From assembly GCA_050012355.1 (NCBI GenBank), contig JBEKHI010000002.1:1-57658 (forward strand): a DNA stretch of 57,658 nucleotides. The letters run 5' to 3'. Shown here piece after piece: positions 1 through 8,865 of this stretch (positions within the stretch are counted from its first letter, which is position 1; the number at the start of each line of letters is the position of its first letter). Made by a program: the position numbers and the translations under genes. This DNA comes from JBEKHI01 sp050012355 (GTDB taxonomy: Bacteria > Actinomycetota > Actinomycetes > Streptosporangiales > Streptosporangiaceae). The notes under the pieces are model-generated. The model was given only the letters and a program-made list of their open reading frames with translations. It made no database searches and had not been told where the DNA came from.

Positions 1-1105
1 TCCCGGACGCGATCGCCAGGTACACGCTGGCGTAGTCGCCGAGCTGGATCAGCGTGGCCAGCCGCCGCAGCGGGTGCTCTCCCTCCGCGGCTAGCTCCGA
101 TACCCGGATCCCGCGCTGCTGCGCCACGTCGCGCACCGCGCCGCGCATCGCGGCCATCCGCGCGTCCTCGGCGACCGGGTCGGCGAGCAGCACGAGCCGC
201 AGCTCGGTCCGCTCGTCGGGATCGTCGAGCCCGAAGTCGTCCGGATCCTCCAGCGACGGGAACCGCGGCGCGGGCCCGGGCACGAACGGCCCGTCGAACA
301 GCGCCGCCTGATCGGCCACCGCCTCCGGCAGAGTCCCGTGCTGGGCGGGAAACTTCGAAACGACATTAAGCATTGTCCCAAAACGGCGCGCGGCCAGTCC
401 CCCGAGCGGCCGCGAACCCCAGACCAGCGGCAGCCCGCCGACAAGGTCGAGCGCCAGCGATTTCGCGGGGTTGACGAACGACTCGCTAACCGGACGGCAG
501 CGATGCGCTATGTCCTCGAGAACCGTCGCGGCGTCCTCGTAGCCGTCGGCGCCGATCGTGATGAAGCCGAGCTGTTCCGCCATGACGAGCAGGCTGGTCA
601 GCAGCTGCCACGGTCCCGGCGCGGCCGGGACATACGGTCCGCGGACCAGATCCCGCAGCGGCGACGACGCCGGGCCGATCCCGGCCATCTGGCAGCCGCG
701 CCGCATGGCCTGCTCGGCGACCGAGAGCACCGCCTCGCCCACCGGCGGGCCGTCCGTCCCCGGATCGCTCACCGGGATGTCACCGCCGGCGGTCGCGATC
801 ACCAGGTCGGCCGCGCCCACCCAGCCGGGCAGCCGCTGCCCGCGCACGCAGGCGATCTGCACTGGCACCGATGGCCCGCACAGCATCTCGAGCGCGTCAC
901 CGGCGATACCGGGACCGGCGACGACGATCGCGCGCGGCCGGTCGTCGGCTGACAGCGTGGCCAGCCCCGCTTCCTGCGTCGCGCGCAGCGCGATCCGTAC
1001 GTGGGCCGCGGCGGAGGCTACCTGGCGGAGCATCCCGCCGGGATCGCCCGTTTCGACAAGCTCAGGATCGTCTAGCCGGTCAGCCGCGAGCGGCAGCCCG
1101 TTCAC
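1..1105 (-). CDS. SIS-domain phosphosugar isomerase, TobH/bifunctional PGI-PMI type (partial, 3' end cut by window)
   Basis: The minus frame is open from GTG at 1105 to the left edge, giving about 368 residues without the C-terminus. It has the composition of the SIS-domain proteins that follow manB and a Trm112-like gene in actinobacteria: a nucleotide-binding-like segment with AIVVAGPGIAGDAL near residue 50 and LVIATAGGDIPVSDPG near residue 95, and a second half with PLVWGS near residue 200. Family members interconvert phosphoglucose/phosphomannose or act as TobH-like proteins; the exact substrate is not shown here. The GTG overlaps the TGA of the upstream Trm112-like gene by four bases, so the two are probably translationally coupled in a manB operon. 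Only a short end of the gene is missing if it has the usual length. Confidence 0.8.
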   Translation of the reverse strand, partial: MNGLPLAADRLDDPELVETGDPGGMLRQVASAAAHVRIALRATQEAGLATLSADDRPRAIVVAGPGIAGDALEMLCGPSVPVQIACVRGQRLPGWVGAADLVIATAGGDIPVSDPGTDGPPVGEAVLSVAEQAMRRGCQMAGIGPASSPLRDLVRGPYVPAAPGPWQLLTSLLVMAEQLGFITIGADGYEDAATVLEDIAHRCRPVSESFVNPAKSLALDLVGGLPLVWGSRPLGGLAARRFGTMLNVVSKFPAQHGTLPEAVADQAALFDGPFVPGPAPRFPSLEDPDDFGLDDPDERTELRLVLLADPVAEDARMAAMRGAVRDVAQQRGIRVSELAAEGEHPLRRLATLIQLGDYASVYLAIASG

Positions 1106-1269
1106 GTCTGGCGAGCCTCCTCGACCAGCATCACCGGGATATCATCGCGCACCGGGTAGGCCAGACCGCATCCGGTGCACACCAGCTCGCTGGCCGCCTC
1201 GTCGGGCCGCACCGCGGAGTGGCACTTCGGGCAGACCAGGATCTCGAGCAGCCAGTCGTCGACGTTCAC
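1102..1269 (-). CDS. Trm112-family small zinc-ribbon protein
   Basis: A 55-residue protein starting at GTG 1269, whose start overlaps the manB TGA (GTGA). It carries two CxxC pairs, C13-P-K-C16 and C31-T-G-C34, and the sequence YPVRDDIPVML near the end, which is the signature of Trm112/YcaR-type small proteins (UPF0434). In eukaryotes Trm112 activates methyltransferases; the bacterial role is not established. The gene sits between manB and the SIS isomerase with four-base overlaps on both sides, the standard actinobacterial arrangement, so it is surely cotranscribed with the mannose genes. Confidence 0.85.
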   Translation of the reverse strand: MNVDDWLLEILVCPKCHSAVRPDEAASELVCTGCGLAYPVRDDIPVMLVEEARQT

Positions 1270-2645
1270 GACCGCACCAGCTCCAGCACCTCGTCAAGGA
1301 TCCGCGCCACCGCCGGCTCGTCGGCCGCCTCGACATTGAGCCGCAGTAGCGGCTCGGTGTTGGACGGGCGGAGGTTGAACCACCAGTCCTTGGCGGCGAC
1401 GGTCATGCCGTCCATGTCATCGATGCTGACGCCGGGCTCGGCGGCGAATGCCTTCCTGACCTTCTCGGTGGCGGCGGCCTGGTCCTCGACCTCGCTGTTG
1501 ACCTCGCCGCTGGCCTGGTACCTGGTGTACTCGGCGAGCAAGCCGGACAGCGGCCCGTCCTGCTGGCCGAGCGCGGCCAGCACGTGCAGCGCGGCGAGCA
1601 GGCCGGAGTCGGCGAACCAGAAGTCGCGGAAGTAGAAGTGCCCGGAGTGCTCGCCACCGAAGATGGCGCCCGTCTCGGCCATCTTGGCCTTGATGAACGA
1701 ATGGCCAACCCGGGTACGGACCGGGGTGCCGCCGTTCTCCTTGATGATCTCGGGGACGGCGCGCGAGGTGATGAGGTTATGAATGACGGTCGCACCCGGC
1801 TCGCGGGCCAGTTCCCGGGCGGCGATCAGCGCGGTCAGCACCGACGGGGAGACCAGCTGGCCCTTCTCGTCGACGACGAAGCAGCGGTCCGCGTCGCCGT
1901 CGAAGGCCAGGCCGATGTCGGCCTTGCTGTCCAGCACGGCCTTCTGCAGGTCCGCCAGGTTCTTCGGGTCGATCGGGTTGGCCTCGTGGTTCGGGAACGT
2001 GCCGTCGAGCTCGAAGTACAGCGGGACGATCTCGATCGGGAGGTTCTCGAAGACGGTCGGCACCGTGTAGCCAGCCATCCCGTTGCCCGCGTCGACCGCC
2101 ACCTTGAGCCGGCGGATGCTGTCCAGCGGCACGAGCTTCTTCAGGTAGTCGGCGTAGTCAGGCAGGAGGTCCCTGGAGGTGATGGTGCCTGGCTGGCCGT
2201 CGTAGGCCGGGATGCCATCCTCGATGAGCTTCTTGATGTCCGCGAGGCCGGTCTCGATGCCAACCGGCTTGGCTCCCGCGCGGCACAGCTTGATGCCGTT
2301 GTACTTGGCCGGGTTGTGACTGGCGGTGAGCATCGCGCCCGGGATGCCAAGGGCCCCGCTGGCGTAATACACCATGTCGGTCGACCCGAGCCCGCCGGAG
2401 ATCACGTCGGCCCCCTGGGACGCCGCGCCCCGGGCAAGCGCTTCCGCCAACGGGGCGGATGAGGTGCGCATGTCGTGCAGCGTGACCAGTGATTTCGCTC
2501 CGGTGGTCCGGACGAAGGCGGCGCCTACCGCCTCGGCAGTGGCCTCGTCCAGCTCATCGGGGACTACGCCCCTGATGTCGTACGCCTTGAAAATCTTGTC
2601 CAGGTCGCCCACTTCGGCTCCGCTTCCGTGTACCGCTACTGTCAC
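1266..2645 (-). CDS. manB: phosphomannomutase/phosphoglucomutase
   Basis: This 459-residue alpha-D-phosphohexomutase interconverts mannose-6-P and mannose-1-P (or the glucose equivalents), feeding GDP-mannose and cell-envelope glycans. It begins IFKAYDIRG after a short leader, has the phosphoserine loop TASHNPAKYNG near residue 110, the metal loop FDGDADR in the middle, the sugar-binding GEHSGH loop, and the C-terminal phosphate loop RPSNTEPLLR. The frame stays open to 2855, but the extra N-terminus is Arg/Pro-rich and unlike the family; GTG 2645 (or GTG 2651) gives the normal length. Its stop overlaps the start of the Trm112-like gene. A GDP-mannose pyrophosphorylase-like gene lies at 15207-16289. 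Confidence 0.93.
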   Translation of the reverse strand: MTVAVHGSGAEVGDLDKIFKAYDIRGVVPDELDEATAEAVGAAFVRTTGAKSLVTLHDMRTSSAPLAEALARGAASQGADVISGGLGSTDMVYYASGALGIPGAMLTASHNPAKYNGIKLCRAGAKPVGIETGLADIKKLIEDGIPAYDGQPGTITSRDLLPDYADYLKKLVPLDSIRRLKVAVDAGNGMAGYTVPTVFENLPIEIVPLYFELDGTFPNHEANPIDPKNLADLQKAVLDSKADIGLAFDGDADRCFVVDEKGQLVSPSVLTALIAARELAREPGATVIHNLITSRAVPEIIKENGGTPVRTRVGHSFIKAKMAETGAIFGGEHSGHFYFRDFWFADSGLLAALHVLAALGQQDGPLSGLLAEYTRYQASGEVNSEVEDQAAATEKVRKAFAAEPGVSIDDMDGMTVAAKDWWFNLRPSNTEPLLRLNVEAADEPAVARILDEVLELVRS

Positions 2646-2745
2646 TGGCACCCAACCTACCGGTCGCGGGAAGTGTAGCGGGCAGGGAAGGCGGGCGGGT
2701 GGGTAGCGGAGGTAGGCGGGTGGGTGTATCCCCGCGAGACGCGGT

Positions 2746-3171
2746 CTAGCGAGTGGGGTCAGCGGGGGCGGAGCGGAGAACTCGCAGGTGCCCGCGACGA
2801 CCAACCTCCACGCCCTGGCCGACTGGCTCGGTATCCGGCGCCTGGCGGCCGCCACCAGGACCCGGGCGGGGTGCTCCGGGGCGTTTCACGTCCGGCGAAG
2901 CGGCCCGGCTGGCCTCACGTACCACGTTGGCCAGCGCCTCCAGATCGTCCGCGCCCTCGCGGGACGGGTCAAGCGGCAACCGCACCACGTCCCAGCCGCG
3001 CGGCACGGTCAGCCTGCCCGCGTGCATCTCGCACAGGTCGTAGCTATGCGGCTCGACGTAGGCGGCTAGCGGACCCAGGACCGCGGTGGAGTCACGGTAC
3101 ACGTACGTGAGCGTGTAAACCGGGGGCTGCTTGCACGCGGTGCGCGAGCAGACACGGGAATTCACCAGCAC
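2746..3171 (-). CDS. DUF3499 family protein
   Basis: A 141-residue actinobacterial conserved protein of unknown function. It matches the DUF3499 pattern: an early SRVCSRTAC motif, then TYVYRDSTAVLGPL, then EPHSYDLCEMHAGRLTVPRGW, with conserved cysteines that could bind a metal. The C-terminal third is Pro/Gly/Arg-rich and variable. It lies upstream of manB on the same strand with about a 100-base gap and is divergent from the zincin-like gene at 3418. The same order is found in mycobacteria (Rv3258c beside Rv3259). The initiating codon could also be the GTG two codons downstream. Confidence 0.88.
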   Translation of the reverse strand: MLVNSRVCSRTACKQPPVYTLTYVYRDSTAVLGPLAAYVEPHSYDLCEMHAGRLTVPRGWDVVRLPLDPSREGADDLEALANVVREASRAASPDVKRPGAPRPGPGGGRQAPDTEPVGQGVEVGRRGHLRVLRSAPADPTR

Positions 3172-3417
3172 ACCTCGCTCACATAATCGTTGATCGACAC
3201 GATAGCAGCGCGGTCCCCGTCAGCACCCGGAAAGGTGTTGCCGCTATGAACGGCTCCCGCCGACCCGATATCCCCCGCGGCCCGAGTCAGGCGATCGTCG
3301 CTCACAAGGGCTGACGGTATCCCGCCGACGACGAAAGCGCCACCACCGTGGGGATCGTGTCGTGCTTTGCGTGCCTTGCGTACCGCTTGCCCGCCGACGG
3401 AGATACGCTCTGTAGTC
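3172..3417. promoter_or_regulatory. divergent promoter region between DUF3499 and zincin-like genes
   Basis: About 245 bases separating two divergent starts. It must contain both promoters by position; no unambiguous -10/-35 pair or operator could be assigned by eye. Confidence 0.4.
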
Positions 3418-3873
3418 GTGAACAACGATCCCCACCCGCGCATCCGGCGGCGGGACCGGCATGGACGGGGCCTGCGCGGACGCCTGGTGCCTCCAGCGGT
3501 CCCGCTGTACCGGAGCCGGGCTGAGCAGTTCGACGACCTGGTGCTCGAGGCCGTGGGGCGCCTGGAGCCGCGCTGGGAAGGCGAGCTGTCCGGAGTGGAG
3601 TTCGCGGTCCAGGAAGTACCCGAGGACGAGGAACTCGCGCCCGACGTGATCTCGGTGCCGCTCGCCCGGTCAATACCCGGCTCGGCGGACACGGCGAACC
3701 CGAGCCGGCCCGCGACTCCGGCCCGGATCGTGTTGTACCGGCGCCCGCTGATGGCCCGGGCCGAGGACGACGAGGAGCTCGCCGAGCTGGTCTTCAGCGT
3801 CGTGGTCGAGGAACTAGCCGACCTGCTGGGCGTAGACCCAGAAGACATCGACCCCGGCTACGGCTTCCCCTAG
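3418..3873 (+). CDS. minimal metallopeptidase (zincin-like) family protein lacking the HExxH site
   Basis: This 151-residue protein starts at GTG 3418; the open frame extends to 3367 but the extra residues look non-native. The fold region runs from RSRAEQFDDLV through GVEFAVQEVP to PARIVLYRRPL, typical of the small DUF1025/minimal metallopeptidase family, whose normal zinc motif is HEIAHHFG. Here that position reads EELADLLGVD, so both histidines and the third ligand region are substituted. It is therefore probably not a zinc peptidase. Mycobacterial Rv3259 occupies the same place next to DUF3499. Divergently transcribed from the DUF3499 gene, sharing a roughly 245-bp promoter region. Confidence 0.8.
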   Translation: MNNDPHPRIRRRDRHGRGLRGRLVPPAVPLYRSRAEQFDDLVLEAVGRLEPRWEGELSGVEFAVQEVPEDEELAPDVISVPLARSIPGSADTANPSRPATPARIVLYRRPLMARAEDDEELAELVFSVVVEELADLLGVDPEDIDPGYGFP

Positions 3874-3879
3874 CCGGCG

Positions 3880-3937
3880 ACCCCATGGATGGCCCACCGC
3901 TGGGGCTATGGCGCTAGCGATGGGACATCCATGGGGT
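3880..3937. repeat. dispersed inverted repeat, family A copy 1
   Basis: Two 24-base arms, 3880-3903 and 3914-3937, match at about 21 of 24 positions around a 10-base loop. The arm reads ACCCCATGGATGGCCCACCG onward. It lies between the convergent 3' ends of the zincin-like gene and the DUF5719 gene, so it could fold as a bidirectional terminator, but there is no T-tract. Two more copies occur at 31777-31820 and 45573-45630. Confidence 0.85.
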
Positions 3938-3985
3938 GGGTGCGCGGTGCTGGTGGGGTCCGACGGGCGGACGGGGCGGGCGGGG

Positions 3986-5350
3986 CTACGGGAGGATGGC
4001 GGTGTAGGTCTGCTGGACTGGCGGGAGGGTGATGGTGGTCGGGGCGCTCTCGACCGGGAGGATGGACGCGATCGAGCCGCCAGCGTTGACGACGCGGGCG
4101 GCGTAGACCGGGCCGGAGCCGGCTTGCGGGGTGACGATGATCACGAACGCGCCTTGCGCGCCCTTCGCCGACGGGACGGAGACGCTCACCGTGCGGCCCG
4201 CTGGCAGCGTCACGTCGATCGGGCCGGACGCGGCGGCGGGGATCGTGGTGACGGCGACCCGGGCGGCGCCGGACGGGGCGGACAGCAGCACGCTGGTCGC
4301 GTAGCCGCCGTTCGTCGGATTCCCGGCGATCACGCCCTGCTGGTCTAGCGGGCCGGCGGCGGCCGTGACGGCGCCGATGCCGTTCCCCGGCACCAGTACC
4401 GCGGCGGTGATCGGGACGTTGGAGGTCAGCTCGATGGCCGACGCGCCCGCCCCCAGTGAGGTGAGCGCGAACTCGGAGGCGGCGCTGCCCGGCGCGCTGA
4501 GCGGGGTGGACCCGAACGGCGCGAACTTGCCCTGCGGTGTCAGCGCCGTCACCTTGACCGAGGCGTTAGTGCCGCCGGGCACGGCGACGAACAGCCGCGC
4601 GGCGCTGCTCGCGGCGGACAGTCCGGGGACGATCACGGTGTTGGCCGGTGCCGCTGCCGACGGCAGCCAGGTGCCTGCCGTCGCCGATGTTCCCTCCCAG
4701 ACGTCCGCGGCTACCCGGCCGGAGGTGGCCACCACGTTCAGCGAGATCGCCTGAGATCCGGTGACCGTCGTGGCGAGCGACTCGGTAACGGTCTGGTGGG
4801 CGGGGACGGTGATGCCGCTGAAGGCGTCGTTTTGCACCGTGCCGGAGTCGGTCATGATCGTGATGTTCACCGTCGCGGGGAGGCTATCGGTGTCGATCAG
4901 GTAGACCAGGATGTCCGTCGCGCCGGCGCCCTGCCCAGTCCCGGCGAACCACAGGTCCGATGACGGATCGTCGCACCGCACGGTGGACATCCCGGCGGTG
5001 GTGGTCTGCTCCGCCGTCAGCCCCTCGGCCATCGCGCCCGATGCGGACACCTCGGTGGCACCGGCCGGAGCGGTCACCAGCGAGTCGATGCGCGGCGTGG
5101 TGAGCGTCACCGGCCGCGACGTGCCGCCGACCGCGCTCAGGGTCGCGGTGCCCGTCAGGTCGCCCGGCTCGGGGACCGCGGCGACCGCGATCCGCGATCC
5201 GCCCGGGCAGGCCCGCACCACCGAGTTCACCGCGGTGGTGCGCCCGGTGGCAGTCGCCGGGGACGCGGCGGACGAGCTGAGCCACCCCGCTCCGTACACC
5301 ACTGCGAGCGCCAGCACCACGACGGCCAGCGGGATCAGCCGCCGCTTCAC
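3986..5350 (-). CDS. DUF5719 family secreted/membrane-anchored protein
   Basis: A 454-residue protein with a charged MKRR start, one hydrophobic segment at about residues 5-23, and a long extracellular Ala/Thr/Ser/Val-rich beta-like body. This is the form of DUF5719 proteins that follow a giant GT2 glycosyltransferase in actinobacteria. Function is unknown; a surface role linked to the glycosyltransferase is inferred from position only. Its ATG overlaps the stop of the upstream glycosyltransferase by four bases (5347-5350), which implies coupled translation. The stop converges on a family A inverted repeat. Confidence 0.85.
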   Translation of the reverse strand: MKRRLIPLAVVVLALAVVYGAGWLSSSAASPATATGRTTAVNSVVRACPGGSRIAVAAVPEPGDLTGTATLSAVGGTSRPVTLTTPRIDSLVTAPAGATEVSASGAMAEGLTAEQTTTAGMSTVRCDDPSSDLWFAGTGQGAGATDILVYLIDTDSLPATVNITIMTDSGTVQNDAFSGITVPAHQTVTESLATTVTGSQAISLNVVATSGRVAADVWEGTSATAGTWLPSAAAPANTVIVPGLSAASSAARLFVAVPGGTNASVKVTALTPQGKFAPFGSTPLSAPGSAASEFALTSLGAGASAIELTSNVPITAAVLVPGNGIGAVTAAAGPLDQQGVIAGNPTNGGYATSVLLSAPSGAARVAVTTIPAAASGPIDVTLPAGRTVSVSVPSAKGAQGAFVIIVTPQAGSGPVYAARVVNAGGSIASILPVESAPTTITLPPVQQTYTAILP

Positions 5351-8300
5351 GAGTCACTCCCCCGTTTGCCCCCGGGGCGTTTTCCATGCCGCCCGCGGCT
5401 TGATCCGATCAGGGCGCGCCTCGCTCCGGTGCCCGTCTCCGGCCCGCTGGCGGCCGTGTCCGGCACGGCGATGGATTCGAGAGCCTCCCACGGCGGGCCG
5501 GTCTGATCTAGTACCGGCTCGGGGACGGACTCAGCCTCGAAGGCGGGCTCAAAAGCCGACTCGAGCTCAGCAACCGGCTCGGCCGCGAACTCCGCGACTG
5601 GCTCGGGTTCGGCGACGGGCTCGGGCGCGGGCTCCAGGGCGAGTCGCGGTCCGGTCGCCGGTCCGAGTGCGTGCCGCGGTCCGGTGACCGGCTCAGCCGC
5701 CACCGACTCGGTCGCCGGTTGAGTTCGCTTGCCGGGCAACGCCAGCACGCAGATGGTCAAGAACGCCAGCACCTCGATGATGAGACCGAGGTCATGGAGC
5801 GCGTCGTTATGGTGGATAGAGATTGTGCCACCCCCGGCGGGAAGCGTGAAAGCCTGCTCCCAGCCGTCTACGGTCCGGGCGGTGAGCGCGCGGCCGTTGA
5901 GTGTCGCGGTCCAGCCGCCCGCGGGCTCGGCGAGCAGCAGCGTGCCGCCCGCGCCCGGCGCGGCGGCGGCGCTGACGCCGACCTCACCGGACGGCAGCGC
6001 GACCACGGTGCCATCGGATTCGATGACGCGGGCGCGGGCCACCGTGCCCGCGACCTCCCAAAGGTCGTAGGCCGCCGAACTGCTGACCTGCACCAAGCCG
6101 GCCGCGCCGTCCAGCCGCTGGGCGAGCCCCGCGTTCACCGGACCGGGCAGCAGCACCCACTTGATCGCGAACCCGCTGAGCAGCTGACCCGGGTCGCCCT
6201 CGTCGGCGCCGTCGGCCGATGCCAGGTCCGCGACGGTGCGGCTCAGCGCGCCCGATGCGGACGCCGGTGCGGTCAGTCCTGGCTCGCCGAGCGACGGGTC
6301 GTCCTGCCGGTCGACGGCGTAACTCACCACCCCGGCGATGTCGCGGAGCACCAGGGTGCTCGGCCAGCCTGGGCTCGCGGAATCCGCCGAGACGTAGGCG
6401 GGCAGCACTTGAGCCTGCGAGCCGCCAACCGGCCCGCGAACGCCGCCCGCCAGCCAGAACGCGGCGGCCAGGACTGGCGCGGACGCCGCCACCACCAGTA
6501 CCGCGACGGCCGCGACGCGCCGGGCCCGGCCGCTGACGGCCGCCAGCCATTCGGCGGCCGGGATCGCCGCCAGGATCAGGCCGAAGGCCGCGAGCGCGAG
6601 CTCGGGACCTGGCCAGGCGTTCAGCCCGCGAACGACGGTGGCGGCGGCCAGGCCGGTCACCGCCACGGTCCACCCGGTCCAGGTCGTGTCACCGCGCCAG
6701 TGCGGCGCGATCAACGCGACGACGGCTACCAGCAGGAGACCGACGGTGACCCAGCCGGGTGGCAGGCCGGTACCGCCTGGGTGCAGCAGGAAGAGCGACG
6801 CGACGCTGGATTGGGCGGACGTGCTGGATACGCCCGCGTCGAGCAGGAAGTCCCCGGGGTGCGCCAGCAGCGACAGGCTCCACGGGAACATGACGAGCAG
6901 CGGCGTGAGTACGGCGATCGCGGCGTTCACCGGGTTAAGGGCGGGGCACGGGGCGCCAAAGCGCCTGGCCGCGTAGCAGTAGCCCACCGTGGCGACGGCC
7001 AGCGCGGCGGCGGCTGGCCACAGGGCCGGAACGAAGGCCGCCATCACCCCGAGCGTCAGGCCAGCCGCCCACGATGCCCGTCGCGCGGAGGTGCCGGCGG
7101 TGGTGATCATCCGGGCGGCGGCAAGGCCGGCGAGCGGGAGCAGGATCGTCACCACGACGGTGCCCAGACGTCCGGCCGCCACCGCGCCCATGGCGACCGG
7201 AGTCACCGCGTAGGCGGCCGCGGCCGCCACCCGGACGGGAGCCGAGCGGGTGACCCGCTTGGCGGCGAAGTACGCGGTCAGCCCGGCCAGCGGAACACTG
7301 CCGAGCAGCAGCACGTCCACGGCCAGCCAGGTCTTGCCGGCCGCCACGGTGGCCAGTGCCGCGATCACCGCCAGGTAGGGCGACGCGATGTCAGACGAGC
7401 CGATGCCGGTCGGGTGGAAACCCGCGAGGTAGGTCCGCCAGAGCCCGGACGCGCTGGACCAGGCGGGCACGAGCGCGCCGCCACCGAGGGTGCCGCCGGC
7501 TAGCAGACGGCGTTCGGCGATCAGCGAGATGAGGGTGAGCGCGGCTATCAGCCGTACGCCGGGGTTGGCGAGCGTCCGGCGGAAAACCGACGGCTCGTCG
7601 GCGAACTGCTCGTCCTCTGGGTCCTCGGTGGCCGAGTGGCCACCGGTGGTCCGCCGCGGGCCGGCGGTCAGCATCCCGGCGACGTTCTCCGCGAGCTTGC
7701 GCAGCGTGCGCGCGGCCGGGATGAAGCCGCGGACGTTCCCGTATCCCTTGCGCACCTGTGCCCGGCGGCGGCGCGCCTTCCAGATCTCCGTCGGCTGGCC
7801 GAGCACGCCGCCGATCGCTGCCAGGTAGTCGCCGGCTCGATCGTTCTGCTTGGTGAGGGAGAACCAGCCCGCGCGCGCCAACGATCCGAGGACGCAGCCG
7901 CCGAGGACGCGCAGCATCGTGAGCAGCGGCAGGTTGGCCGCGAAGATGTACAGCGCGTTGCGGCGATCCAGGCGGCGCGGATGCGGTCCCGCCACGTCCC
8001 GTCTTCGCCGCCGGACGCCGAGTTCGCGGTGGTAGAGCACCGCGTCGGTGACGACCTGGACCCGGTGGCCGAGGGCATGCACCCGCCAGCAGAAGTCCAC
8101 GTCGTCGCGGAACATGCCGAAGAACTCGTCGAAGCCGCCCGTCTGCTCCCACACGTCGCGGCGGATCAGCATGCCCGCCGAGCTGACCGCGAGCACGCCA
8201 CGGTTGCCGTCGTGCTGACCCTGGTCGAACTCGCCTGGCTCGATGCCGGTAACGCGGCGGCCCGCCCGGTCGATGGTCACGCCCGCCTCGCGCAGCACCC

Positions 8301-8766
8301 GGCGGTCGGTCAGGTCGCGGATCTTCGGTCCGACGACCGCTATGCCCCGGTCGCGGACGGCGGCGCGCAGGAGGTTCTCGAGCGCGTCGGAGGCCGGCTC
8401 GCAGTCGTCGTGCAGCAGCCAGATCCACTCGATGCCCTCGGTGCCCGGCGCGGCGGCGGGGTGCGCCACGGCAGCGGCCACCGCCGTCGCGAAGCTCACG
8501 GAGCGGTCAAGCGAGAAGGCGAAGTCCGCGCCGATGAGCTCGGTCAGCAGGATGTCGCTGCGGTCGGCCGACCCGGTGTCGACGCCTACACAACGCTGGA
8601 TCGGGTAGCTCTGGGTGCGCAGCGCGCGGATGAGCCCGGGCAGCATGCGAATGCCGTCATGGGCGACAACGACCGCGGTGACGACATGACGGGTTGAGGG
8701 TGACTCGGAGTTGGCTGACAAGATCCTGGGGAGGTTGGCTACGGGGGTACGCCCGAACGCGAGCAT
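5347..8766 (-). CDS. giant membrane glycosyltransferase, family 2 N-terminus
   Basis: About 1,139 residues from ATG 8766, which is preceded by a G-rich ribosome site; the open frame continues to 8826. Residues roughly 30-300 form a GT2 domain with VDTGSADRSD, the metal-binding-like LLHDDCEP, and FGMFRDDVDFCWR. Then comes a long region with about a dozen hydrophobic segments, an extracellular beta-rich domain, one last membrane span, and a cytoplasmic tail of Glu/Pro/Ala repeats (EPVAEPEPVAEF and similar) ending in basic residues. It probably transfers a sugar to an envelope glycan or protein using a polyprenyl or nucleotide donor. The genes around it (whiB2, DUF5719, manB) are the usual company of this family. 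Confidence 0.88.
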   Translation of the reverse strand: MLAFGRTPVANLPRILSANSESPSTRHVVTAVVVAHDGIRMLPGLIRALRTQSYPIQRCVGVDTGSADRSDILLTELIGADFAFSLDRSVSFATAVAAAVAHPAAAPGTEGIEWIWLLHDDCEPASDALENLLRAAVRDRGIAVVGPKIRDLTDRRVLREAGVTIDRAGRRVTGIEPGEFDQGQHDGNRGVLAVSSAGMLIRRDVWEQTGGFDEFFGMFRDDVDFCWRVHALGHRVQVVTDAVLYHRELGVRRRRRDVAGPHPRRLDRRNALYIFAANLPLLTMLRVLGGCVLGSLARAGWFSLTKQNDRAGDYLAAIGGVLGQPTEIWKARRRRAQVRKGYGNVRGFIPAARTLRKLAENVAGMLTAGPRRTTGGHSATEDPEDEQFADEPSVFRRTLANPGVRLIAALTLISLIAERRLLAGGTLGGGALVPAWSSASGLWRTYLAGFHPTGIGSSDIASPYLAVIAALATVAAGKTWLAVDVLLLGSVPLAGLTAYFAAKRVTRSAPVRVAAAAAYAVTPVAMGAVAAGRLGTVVVTILLPLAGLAAARMITTAGTSARRASWAAGLTLGVMAAFVPALWPAAAALAVATVGYCYAARRFGAPCPALNPVNAAIAVLTPLLVMFPWSLSLLAHPGDFLLDAGVSSTSAQSSVASLFLLHPGGTGLPPGWVTVGLLLVAVVALIAPHWRGDTTWTGWTVAVTGLAAATVVRGLNAWPGPELALAAFGLILAAIPAAEWLAAVSGRARRVAAVAVLVVAASAPVLAAAFWLAGGVRGPVGGSQAQVLPAYVSADSASPGWPSTLVLRDIAGVVSYAVDRQDDPSLGEPGLTAPASASGALSRTVADLASADGADEGDPGQLLSGFAIKWVLLPGPVNAGLAQRLDGAAGLVQVSSSAAYDLWEVAGTVARARVIESDGTVVALPSGEVGVSAAAAPGAGGTLLLAEPAGGWTATLNGRALTARTVDGWEQAFTLPAGGGTISIHHNDALHDLGLIIEVLAFLTICVLALPGKRTQPATESVAAEPVTGPRHALGPATGPRLALEPAPEPVAEPEPVAEFAAEPVAELESAFEPAFEAESVPEPVLDQTGPPWEALESIAVPDTAASGPETGTGARRALIGSSRGRHGKRPGGKRGSDS

Positions 8767-8835
8767 CGCGACCCCCGCGTGGACAGCGAGAACAATACTC
8801 TCATCACACGCCCCAGGGCAGCACAATGGACCTTG

Positions 8836-8863
8836 TCGCCCTCGTCAGCAGCGACGAGGGCGA
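8836..8863 (-). terminator. hairpin after whiB2
   Basis: A perfect 11-bp stem (8836-8846 with 8853-8863) and a six-base loop begin just past the whiB2 stop codon. It is suited to be the whiB2 terminator, although no U-tract follows. It also precedes the glycosyltransferase start. Confidence 0.6.
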
Positions 8864-8865
8864 GC

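Noticed and set aside
558..1349. Plus-strand frame through the SIS-domain and Trm112-like genes
   Set aside because: Ser/Ala/Arg-rich antisense; the minus frames carry overlapping starts and motifs of known families.
5671..7503. Long 610-codon plus-strand frame through the giant glycosyltransferase
   Set aside because: Arg/Gly/His-rich composition of an antisense frame in GC-rich DNA; the minus-strand GT2 with clear motifs explains the region.
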